Program-made: the position numbers and the translations under genes | Part shown: positions 1-7,044 of the stretch, in pieces | Layout: each line of letters starts with the position of its first letter | Numbering within the stretch: position 1 is the stretch's first letter | Source of the DNA: Hahella sp. HNIBRBA332 | GTDB lineage: Bacteria; Pseudomonadota; Gammaproteobacteria; Pseudomonadales; Oleiphilaceae | DNA length: 64,000 nt | Assembly (NCBI RefSeq): GCF_030719035.1 | Contig: NZ_CP132203.1 | Location: 186,001-250,000 of the forward strand | Direction of reading: 5' to 3' | The notes under the pieces: generated by a model | Told to the model about the DNA's origin: nothing | Seen by the model: the letters and a program-made list of their open reading frames with translations, nothing else | Database searches by the model: none

Positions 1-513
1 CCTCAATACGCCTACGCCAAAGAAGTGCGCAGGGTGGCGGTAGAGCTGGATATGGAAGAACGTCTGCTGTATGCCGTCGCCAGAACGGAATCCAGTTTGC
101 GGCCAGACGTGCGTAGCGACAAGGGCGCTATGGGGCTGATGCAAGTGGTGGCGGGAGCAGGAGGCCGTGAAGCCTACAAGCGTCTGTACAAAAAATCGCG
201 AAACCCCACGGAAAAAGAGCTGGCTGACCCTTATACCAATCTCAAGCTGGGCGGCGCTTATCTGAAAATTCTGAGGTATCGCTATTTTGGTCAGGTTGAA
301 GATCGGACGGTGCAGACCATGCTGGTTCTGGCGGCCTACAACTGGGGGCCAAGTAATGTACGTCGTAAAATCGTCGGAAAGTTTCCGGTGCAAACTCGGG
401 AGCAAGTGTTAAAAGCCCTGCAGCAGGACGCGCCCACAGAAACCTACCAGTACGTCAGGAAAGTAATGCGTTATATGGATGAGTTCGCCAGACTTTCCGG
501 TCGGCCCGCGTAG
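1..513 (+). CDS. Lytic transglycosylase, SLT domain (5' end cut by window)
   Basis: C-terminal part of a soluble lytic murein transglycosylase-like protein; the reading frame is open back to base 1, so the true start lies outside. The SLT fold is recognisable: catalytic glutamate in RTESSL, then the GAMGLMQ motif, and AAYNWGPSNV near the C-terminus. Members cleave the MurNAc-GlcNAc bond of peptidoglycan in the periplasm. The signal peptide, if any, is not visible. It lies upstream of parC, as I recall for a transglycosylase-like gene in Pseudomonas. Confidence 0.85.
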   Translation, partial: PQYAYAKEVRRVAVELDMEERLLYAVARTESSLRPDVRSDKGAMGLMQVVAGAGGREAYKRLYKKSRNPTEKELADPYTNLKLGGAYLKILRYRYFGQVEDRTVQTMLVLAAYNWGPSNVRRKIVGKFPVQTREQVLKALQQDAPTETYQYVRKVMRYMDEFARLSGRPA

Positions 514-605
514 GCTTATTGTTTTTAGTCGCCTGCGGTGACTCGGGTTTCCAGCCTGTGGAAAGTGGCGTTAGGGATGAGCGTATAAGCTCTTATTATG
601 AATGA
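483..605 (+). other. Start-less lipoprotein-like open frame
   Basis: In the frame overlapping the end of the transglycosylase gene, 40 codons between stops encode a basic stretch, a short hydrophobic run and a lipobox (GLLFLVACGDSG), then about 20 polar residues. This looks like the N-terminus of a small lipoprotein. No ATG or GTG precedes the hydrophobic run in frame, and the only TTG (519) is too close to the cysteine. It may be chance, a decayed gene, or a gene using an unusual start. Confidence 0.2.
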
Positions 606-623
606 GAGGGCGGATAAATCCGG

Positions 624-887
624 CTATTGCTTTTTCTTGATGGTTCTTACTGCGGCGATAATGCTCGCCAAAACAATGCTGGCGCTTAAGTAGTAGGGCG
701 CCGCCTGCCAATGTCCTGAAATGAGATAATCCATCGCCATCATCACCAGGAACGCGCTCATGCAAAATGGAAACAGGAACGGGGCCAGTTTGGCTCCGAG
801 CACTGGAAATTTTGCTGGAAGCTGCGGAGCGGAAGGCTTGGCCGTAGCCAACTGCTCTTTCTGTTGCACGAAAATTTTGAATAACAA
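624..887 (-). CDS. Small two-helix membrane protein, unknown function
   Basis: 87-residue protein I do not recognise. A polar N-terminal ~30 residues is followed by two predicted membrane segments (about 32-57 and 64-80) and a basic tail ending KKKQ, which suggests an inner-membrane hairpin with both ends cytoplasmic. The TTG start at 887 is supported by a strong AAAGGAGG ribosome-binding site five bases upstream. The gene is divergent from parC. Lack of family recognition keeps the functional call empty; the coding call rests on the strong RBS and hydrophobic pattern. Confidence 0.6.
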   Translation of the reverse strand: MLFKIFVQQKEQLATAKPSAPQLPAKFPVLGAKLAPFLFPFCMSAFLVMMAMDYLISGHWQAAPYYLSASIVLASIIAAVRTIKKKQ

Positions 888-1062
888 GTTAGCCTCCTTT
901 GTTAAATGGAGTGAGGCGATCTTAGTGATTGCCGACCTTGCTCAAAATGCGTACAAGCCGCTACGTAGCAATGCGAATTTGACTTTATCTTGTGCCAGAC
1001 CTTGCGTAGAGTACGGGTTTTGACAAACTCGAATGACGAGCTGAGCGAGCATTTAAGAATCT

Positions 1063-3342
1063 ATGAGCATGATGTTTGAAGAGGGGATTGAGCGTCGTCC
1101 GCTAAAGGAATATACGGAAAAAGCCTACCTTGATTATTCCATGTACGTCATTCTGGATCGGGCGCTTCCCCATATCGGCGATGGCCTGAAGCCGGTGCAG
1201 CGGCGCATTGTTTACGCCATGTCCGAACTTGGCCTGAGCGCCGCCGCCAAGCACAAAAAGTCCGCCCGCACCGTCGGGGATGTGCTGGGTAAATTCCATC
1301 CTCACGGCGATTCCGCCTGTTATGAAGCCATGGTATTGATGGCGCAGCCTTTTTCCTATCGCTACCCGCTGGTCGACGGACAGGGTAACTGGGGTTCGGC
1401 AGACGATCCTAAATCGTTCGCCGCCATGCGTTACACGGAGGCTCGCCTGGCGAAATACGCGGAAGTGCTGCTGAGCGAAATTGGTCTGGGCACCGTGGAT
1501 TGGGTTCCCAACTTTGACGGCAGTCTGGACGAACCGTCTTTATTGCCTGCACGCCTGCCAAATCTGCTATTAAACGGCACTACAGGCATCGCCGTGGGCA
1601 TGGCGACGGACATTCCTCCCCATAACCTGCGGGAAGTGACGCAAGCCTGTATTCACATGCTGGATCACCCGAAAGCCACGGTGGAAGAGCTGTGTGAATA
1701 TATAGAAGGACCGGACTTCCCGTCCGGCGGGGAAATCGTCACCTCTCGCAGCGATCTGCGTCAGATTTACGAGACGGGACGCGGCTCCGTCAAAATGCGT
1801 GCGAAATACACCAAAGAAGGGCAGGACATCGTCGTTACTGAGCTTCCGCACCAAGTGTCTGGCGCGCGCATCATGGAACAGATCGCCCAGCAAATGCAGG
1901 CCAAAAAGCTGCCTATGGTGGCGGATTTGCGGGATGAGTCCGATCATGAGAATCCGACCCGACTGGTTATTATTCCTCGCTCTAATCGCATCGACGCAGA
2001 GCCGTTGATGGCGCACTTGTTCGCCACCACGGATCTGGAAAAGAACTATCGGGTCAACCTCAACGTAGTGGGCCTGGACGGGCGTCCTGCGGTGAAAGAC
2101 CTGCGCGTGCTGCTGCAGGAATGGCTGACGTTCCGGACCCAAACGGTCAGACGCAGGCTGGAGCATCGCTTACAGAAAGTGCTGGCGCGTCTGCATATTT
2201 TGGAAGGCTTGTTGGTCGCATTCCTGAATATTGATGAAGTCATCGCAATTATCCGCAGTGAAGACAAGCCAAAACCAGTCCTGATGGAGCGCTTTGGCTT
2301 GAGCGACGTGCAGGCCGAATACGTTCTGGACACCAAATTACGGCAACTGGCCCGCCTGGAAGAAGTGAAGATCAGGGCGGAGCAGGACGAGCTTGAAAAA
2401 GAGCGTAAGAAGCTCGAAGACATCCTGGGTTCTGAAGCCAAACTGCGCAAGCTGGTCAAGACTGAGCTGAAGCAGGATATGGAGACGTTTGGCGACGAGC
2501 GCCGCTCTCCCATTGTTGAACGTAAAGAAGCGCAGGCGTTCAGCGAAACCGATTTGATCGCCTCAGAACCGGTCACCGTAGTGTTGTCGGAGAAGGGCTG
2601 GGTGCGGGCCGCCAAAGGCCATGATATCGACGCCCAAGGCCTTAGTTACAAAGCCGGCGACAAGTTCCTCGCCGCCGCTAAAGGGCGTAGTCATCAGAAT
2701 GCTATCTTCCTCGACGATACCGGACGTTCCTACTGCGTGGCGGCGCACTCGCTGCCATCCGCCAGAGGGCAGGGCGAGCCGCTTACCGGGCGAGTCAATC
2801 CGCCTTCCGGCGCGGGCTTTACCCATGTGTTGATGGGGCCGGACTCCATGAAGGTGGTGCTGGCGTCGGACGCGGGCTATGGCTTTGTGGCCAAGCTGGA
2901 AGACTTGCAATCGAAAAACCGTGCTGGCAAGGCATTGATCTCTTTGCCGAAAGGCGCGTGCGTATCGCCGCCGATTCTGTTGGAGCGGCAAAACAATCCT
3001 CACTTGGTGGCGATCAGCAATGAAGGGCGAATGCTGGTGTTTCCAGTGAGTGAACTTCCTGAGCTGGCCAAAGGCAAAGGCAACAAGATCATTGGCATCC
3101 CCAGCGCTCGTGCGCAAGCCCGTGAAGAGGTCATGAGCAATCTGGCGGTGGTGGGTGAAAAAGACACCTTGGTGCTGCACGCCGGCAAACGTTTCCTCAA
3201 GCTGACCTTCGACGACTTGAGCCATTATCTGGGCGAGCGCGGGCGCCGTGGGCATAAGTTACCCCGTGGCCTGCAACGCGTCGACCGAGTGGAAATCATC
3301 GTTGATGAAAGCGCCGAACCGGTATCCCCGGAAGGAGAGTGA
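1063..3342 (+). CDS. parC: DNA topoisomerase IV subunit A
   Basis: 759 residues, full length for ParC. With ParE it decatenates daughter chromosomes and relaxes supercoils. The winged-helix DNA-binding domain carries the catalytic tyrosine (Y124, in AAMRYTEARL). The quinolone-resistance region reads GKFHPHGDSACYE with wild-type Ser84 and Glu88, so no obvious resistance change at those sites. The C-terminal part (about 500-740) is the beta-pinwheel DNA-wrapping domain. Methionines occur at residues 1, 3 and 4, so the start could be up to nine bases further in. A ParE gene is not adjacent. Confidence 0.97.
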   Translation: MSMMFEEGIERRPLKEYTEKAYLDYSMYVILDRALPHIGDGLKPVQRRIVYAMSELGLSAAAKHKKSARTVGDVLGKFHPHGDSACYEAMVLMAQPFSYRYPLVDGQGNWGSADDPKSFAAMRYTEARLAKYAEVLLSEIGLGTVDWVPNFDGSLDEPSLLPARLPNLLLNGTTGIAVGMATDIPPHNLREVTQACIHMLDHPKATVEELCEYIEGPDFPSGGEIVTSRSDLRQIYETGRGSVKMRAKYTKEGQDIVVTELPHQVSGARIMEQIAQQMQAKKLPMVADLRDESDHENPTRLVIIPRSNRIDAEPLMAHLFATTDLEKNYRVNLNVVGLDGRPAVKDLRVLLQEWLTFRTQTVRRRLEHRLQKVLARLHILEGLLVAFLNIDEVIAIIRSEDKPKPVLMERFGLSDVQAEYVLDTKLRQLARLEEVKIRAEQDELEKERKKLEDILGSEAKLRKLVKTELKQDMETFGDERRSPIVERKEAQAFSETDLIASEPVTVVLSEKGWVRAAKGHDIDAQGLSYKAGDKFLAAAKGRSHQNAIFLDDTGRSYCVAAHSLPSARGQGEPLTGRVNPPSGAGFTHVLMGPDSMKVVLASDAGYGFVAKLEDLQSKNRAGKALISLPKGACVSPPILLERQNNPHLVAISNEGRMLVFPVSELPELAKGKGNKIIGIPSARAQAREEVMSNLAVVGEKDTLVLHAGKRFLKLTFDDLSHYLGERGRRGHKLPRGLQRVDRVEIIVDESAEPVSPEGE

Positions 3343-3352
3343 ATCACTTCTG

Positions 3353-3374
3353 CGCGCGCTCGTCCGGGCGCGCG
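3353..3374 (+). terminator. GC-rich hairpin after parC
   Basis: A 7-bp CGCGCGC/GCGCGCG stem with an 8-base loop lies just after the parC stop. No T-run follows, so it may slow or protect transcripts rather than act as a classical intrinsic terminator. Confidence 0.35.
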
Positions 3375-3424
3375 ATGACCGCAATTATTCATAGCTAAGC
3401 AGTTAGATTGAGGTGGAAGACGCC

Positions 3425-4654
3425 GTGAGCGAAATACTACTGATTAATGTCTCCGGATATGACAAACCGGGACTGACTTCCTCGATCACCCGGATCATGG
3501 CCGAGCACGGGCTGATTATTTTGGATATCGGCCAAGCCGTCATTCACGATTACCTGACCTGGGGCATATTGGTGCAGATTCCTGACAGCGAAGAATCCGC
3601 GAATGTGCTGAAGGAGCTGCTGTTTTGCATTCACGCCTTGAACTTGCAGGTGCAGTTCAAGCCGGTATCAGAGCAGGAGTATTCCGAGTGGGCGAAAGGC
3701 AAGGGCAAGGAGCGCTACATTGTCACGCTGTTGGCGCGTGAGATAACCGCAGAGCAGATCGCGCGAGTGTCCGGCATCACCGCGGAACATTATCTGAATA
3801 TCGATAACATCAGCCGTTTGTCGAGCCGCCTGTCACTTTACGAAGACCGCACAAGCGCCCAGGCCTGCATAGAGTTCGCTGTGCGTGGGACGCCCCAGAA
3901 TCTGGATGCGTTAAAGGCGGAGTTCCTGCATGTGTCGAACGACCTGAATCTGGACATCGCGTTTCAGAAAGACGATATCTACCGCCGCAACCGTCGTCTG
4001 GTGGTCTTTGATATGGACTCCACGCTGATCGAAGCGGAAGTCATTGATGAGCTGGCCAAAGAAGCGGGCGTTGGCGAACAGGTCGCCGAAATCACCGAAA
4101 GGGCCATGCGCGGCGAACTGGACTTCTCACAAAGCTTCCGCAAGCGGGTAGGGCTGCTGAAAGGCCTCTCTGAAAGCGTTCTGGAGAAAGTGCAGGCGCG
4201 ACTGGTGATGACGGAAGGCGCGGAAAAGCTGATTTCCCATCTGCGTATGCTGGGATACAAGACAGCGATTCTCTCCGGCGGCTTCACTTATTTTGCGAAG
4301 GAACTCCAGGCCAAGTTGGGCATTGACTATGTCTACGCCAATGAGCTGGATATCAAAGACGGCGTAGTAACGGGTGATGTGACAGGCAGGATTGTCGATG
4401 GTGCGCGTAAAGCGGAGCTGTTGCGGGAAATTGCGGAAAAAGAAGGTTTGCGTCTGGAACAGGTGATTGCAGTGGGCGATGGCGCCAACGATCTGCCGAT
4501 GCTGAGCGCCGCTGGACTGGGTATCGCCTTCCGCGCCAAACCTTTGGTGAAAGAATCCGCCAAGCATGCGATTTCCAATCTGGGGCTCGACAGCATTCTT
4601 TATTTGCTGGGGTTGCGGGAAAGCGACACCGCTTTGTTGGCGGGCGGCGAGTAA
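3425..4654 (+). CDS. serB: Phosphoserine phosphatase
   Basis: Last step of serine synthesis: hydrolysis of phosphoserine. The N-terminal ~190 residues form two ACT-like regulatory domains (start EILLINVSGYDKPGL), followed by a HAD phosphatase domain with the nucleophile motif DMDSTL, SGGF motif and GDGANDLPM. The frame opens at GTG 3413, but GTG 3425 aligns with the usual SerB N-terminus and sits behind a GAGG sequence, so I use 3425 (409 aa). Convergent with fimX. Confidence 0.95.
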   Translation: MSEILLINVSGYDKPGLTSSITRIMAEHGLIILDIGQAVIHDYLTWGILVQIPDSEESANVLKELLFCIHALNLQVQFKPVSEQEYSEWAKGKGKERYIVTLLAREITAEQIARVSGITAEHYLNIDNISRLSSRLSLYEDRTSAQACIEFAVRGTPQNLDALKAEFLHVSNDLNLDIAFQKDDIYRRNRRLVVFDMDSTLIEAEVIDELAKEAGVGEQVAEITERAMRGELDFSQSFRKRVGLLKGLSESVLEKVQARLVMTEGAEKLISHLRMLGYKTAILSGGFTYFAKELQAKLGIDYVYANELDIKDGVVTGDVTGRIVDGARKAELLREIAEKEGLRLEQVIAVGDGANDLPMLSAAGLGIAFRAKPLVKESAKHAISNLGLDSILYLLGLRESDTALLAGGE

Positions 4655-4664
4655 GCTGCTCTCC

Positions 4665-4707
4665 TGTCTGGTCCTGAATAGGCGCCAACTCTATTCAGGA
4701 CGGGACA
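4665..4707. repeat. 43-bp TG...CA palindromic element, copy A
   Basis: Two 17-base arms (4665-4681 and 4691-4707) are inverted repeats matching at 15 of 17 positions, around a 9-base core. The ends read TG and CA as in IS3-type termini. The element is flanked by TCC on both sides (4662-4664 and 4708-4710), as expected of a 3-bp target duplication. A second copy is at 48760-48803. It sits between the serB stop and the fimX terminator. Confidence 0.7.
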
Positions 4708-4710
4708 TCC

Positions 4711-4740
4711 AAAACAAAAAAGGCGGGCCCCAGGCCCGCC
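4711..4740 (-). terminator. Intrinsic terminator of fimX
   Basis: Read leftward, an 8-bp GGCGGGCC/GGCCCGCC stem with a 3-base loop (4722-4740) is followed by a T-rich run (TTTTTTGTTTT). It lies 40 bases past the fimX stop. There is no T-run on the rightward side. Confidence 0.8.
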
Positions 4741-4780
4741 GTGAACACAGCAAAAGGAACGAATGTCGACGCCTGCGAAG

Positions 4781-6877
4781 CTACTCGCCTTCGCTGAAGT
4801 CGTAATTCATTTCCGGTGAGGGCTCCTGCAGATAGTACCCCTGAATGTAGTTGACGCCCGCCTGCCACAGTGTGGACAGTACGGACGCGTTTTCCACGAA
4901 AGGCACTACAGTCAGTTTTTTCAACTCCTGCAACTGAGTGATCATTTCTTTCAGCTTCTCTTTGGAGCGCTCATCTTTTTGAATTTCTTCAGTGAATGAA
5001 CCGTCCATCTTGATGTAATCGCATTCAACGTGCTTGATGGTGTTGAAAGGATTCAAGGCGCAACCGAAACGGCTGATCGAGACTTTTCCGCCCAGGCGCT
5101 TAATGCCCGCGGCGAACTCTTTGGCCTGTTTCAGGTATTCGATGGCGTTTTCTTCCGCAATCTGGAATATCAGTGCGCCGCCAGGCAACTTGGCTGCCTT
5201 CAACGCCAGGCCCAGCCACTGTACGAAGGTTTTATCCAGCACAGTGTAAGGGGTGATATTCAGGAATAGCTTGGTGTCGTGTCCTTTGGCGCGATGGGCG
5301 CTTAGGCTCTTGATGTTTTGCAGAATCACCCAGCGGTCGAGTTTGATTGCAAGCTCGGCGTTGCTGTCGATGGGGAGGAATTCGGACGGGCTGATTTCCT
5401 CGTCTTTATCGTTCAGCATGCGCAGGAAGGCTTCGTAATGCTCTTCGCCTTCGCCGCGTAAACCAATGATGGGCTGGAACAGCAGGCGGAAACGGCCGTT
5501 GTCCAGGCTACGCTGCAGTACGGCCACCATATCTTCATCCAAAGGCTGGGTGGCGTCGAAGTCGACAGCGTTATACAAGTAAACGCCGTTGCCTTTCTTC
5601 TTGCCTTCCTGGCTGTGAATGTGCGAACAGGCCCTGTGGGCGCGACTCATGAGATCTTCTGCTTTCGGGGCGTTCTCATTGATGCGGGCGATACCGATGC
5701 TGACGGTGATCTGCGCAGTGCGGTCGCCGACTTCAAACAGATGTTCTTCCGTTTGCTTGCGGATGTTCTCCGCCAGTTGCTCGGAGCCTTTGTCATCGAC
5801 CTGGGTCGCCAATATAGCGAACGTGTCGTCGCCAAGACGGGCCAATGAGTAATTTTCCGGGCAAATAGACTTCAACATGTTGGCGAAGTCGCCGAGAATG
5901 CTGTCCGAGCCAGGGATGCCGTAATCGTTGCGGGCGGTGGAGAAATCGTCCAACTCCAGATACAGGAGGCTGCCCTGCAAGTCGTTGTTGAGCGCCTTGT
6001 CGATGGCGCCTTCCAGGTGCTCCATAAAGTGCACTTTGTTGTAGAGGCCGGTCAATAAGTCTTCACTGCTGAACTTGCGCAGTTTTTCTTCCAGCTCGGG
6101 ATCGACTTCCGGGCGCACGATAATCTGTGTGCAGGCTTCGCCGTCATAGGTCGCCTGTGAACAGCTGAGCACCACTTCCACTTCGGAGTCGTCGCTCTTG
6201 CGAATAGTGCAGGTCAGCTCTTTATGTTGCTGATTTTGCTGGGCGTCATTAAACGCTTTAAGAAAATCCTTGAAGGGTTCCTGACTGACGCTGGACAGAA
6301 CGTCCATGACGGGAATACACATCAATTCATCGATGTCTTCATAGCCGAACAAGTCCAAATAGGCTTTGTTGGCGAAAACGTGCATACCTTCGTTGATGTA
6401 GGCGATGGCGTCCATGGAGCTTTCGAGCAACAGGTTGCAGCGCTTTTCCGCTTCCCGCAGATGCACTTCAATGTTGCGACGACGTCGGCGTTCTTCCAGG
6501 TCGCTCAACTCGCGTTTGACGGAAAACACCATGCGCGGAAGCGCGTCTACAGGCAATACCTCGCGCGCTCCCAGCTTCAGTCCTTCCAGGGCTGCGTCCT
6601 CGTCGAAGGTCTGGGTCAGAAGGATAAATGGAAGGTCTTTTTCCAGTCTTTTGATTTGTTCGAGGCAGTGCTTATAGGTGACTTCCCCGTCGACTTCTTT
6701 GGCGATGAACAGATCCCACACCTGAGAGTTTAGCGACTCTTCCAAATCCTCCAGACTGGTGACTCGGTGAGCTCGCGTGGCTCTCCCTGCATTCCGAAGT
6801 AGGCTGACTACTTTTTCGGCATCATTTTGCGAGGCGTCCAGGATCAGCAAATGTACCGTTGGATTTTTTTTTTGCAT
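4781..6877 (-). CDS. fimX: FimX-type c-di-GMP effector (REC-PAS-GGDEF-EAL)
   Basis: 698 residues, close to P. aeruginosa FimX (about 690), a polar regulator of type IV pilus assembly and twitching. Order: receiver-like domain (1-125) without a clear phospho-aspartate, PAS (about 140-255), GGDEF (about 270-430), EAL (about 445-690). Catalytic motifs are degenerate: LGDDTF at 348-353 instead of GGDEF, EAF at 482-484 instead of EAL, and the second metal-binding loop reads SRFGCALNPF instead of the DDFG type. This predicts c-di-GMP binding with little turnover. The N-terminal sequence (ASQNDAEKVVSLLRNAGRAT) closely resembles FimX as I remember it. The serB-fimX order matches Pseudomonas. Confidence 0.88.
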   Translation of the reverse strand: MQKKNPTVHLLILDASQNDAEKVVSLLRNAGRATRAHRVTSLEDLEESLNSQVWDLFIAKEVDGEVTYKHCLEQIKRLEKDLPFILLTQTFDEDAALEGLKLGAREVLPVDALPRMVFSVKRELSDLEERRRRRNIEVHLREAEKRCNLLLESSMDAIAYINEGMHVFANKAYLDLFGYEDIDELMCIPVMDVLSSVSQEPFKDFLKAFNDAQQNQQHKELTCTIRKSDDSEVEVVLSCSQATYDGEACTQIIVRPEVDPELEEKLRKFSSEDLLTGLYNKVHFMEHLEGAIDKALNNDLQGSLLYLELDDFSTARNDYGIPGSDSILGDFANMLKSICPENYSLARLGDDTFAILATQVDDKGSEQLAENIRKQTEEHLFEVGDRTAQITVSIGIARINENAPKAEDLMSRAHRACSHIHSQEGKKKGNGVYLYNAVDFDATQPLDEDMVAVLQRSLDNGRFRLLFQPIIGLRGEGEEHYEAFLRMLNDKDEEISPSEFLPIDSNAELAIKLDRWVILQNIKSLSAHRAKGHDTKLFLNITPYTVLDKTFVQWLGLALKAAKLPGGALIFQIAEENAIEYLKQAKEFAAGIKRLGGKVSISRFGCALNPFNTIKHVECDYIKMDGSFTEEIQKDERSKEKLKEMITQLQELKKLTVVPFVENASVLSTLWQAGVNYIQGYYLQEPSPEMNYDFSEGE

Positions 6878-6935
6878 GAACGTGAATTGATCAAACTCCA
6901 GTCAATTGGCGTAAACCTTGCCGCCGAACGCACCT

Positions 6936-7001
6936 AAAGAGCGCCCTACAGCCTAGATTTTACAAAGTTTTATATATGTAAGTTATTCTAGGTCGCTCTT
7001 T
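6936..7001. repeat. Nested inverted repeat between the PilZ-like gene and fimX
   Basis: Three nested complementary arm pairs: AAAGAGCG (6936-6943) with CGCTCTTT (6994-7001), CCTAGA (6952-6957) with TCTAGG (6987-6992), and TTAC (6960-6963) with GTAA (6978-6981). It covers the predicted fimX promoter. In the upstream gene's transcript it could fold as an interrupted hairpin 44 bases past that gene's stop. Confidence 0.5.
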
Positions 7002-7013
7002 ATTATGCGACAA
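6985..7013 (-). promoter_or_regulatory. Candidate sigma-70 promoter for fimX
   Basis: Leftward TTGTCG (-35, 7008-7013), 17-base spacer, TAGAAT (-10, 6985-6990), about 108 bases before the fimX start. The -10 lies inside the inverted repeat. Prediction from consensus only. Confidence 0.4.
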
Positions 7014-7044
7014 GGAAATATGTTAAGTAATTTGGCGTTCGTTC

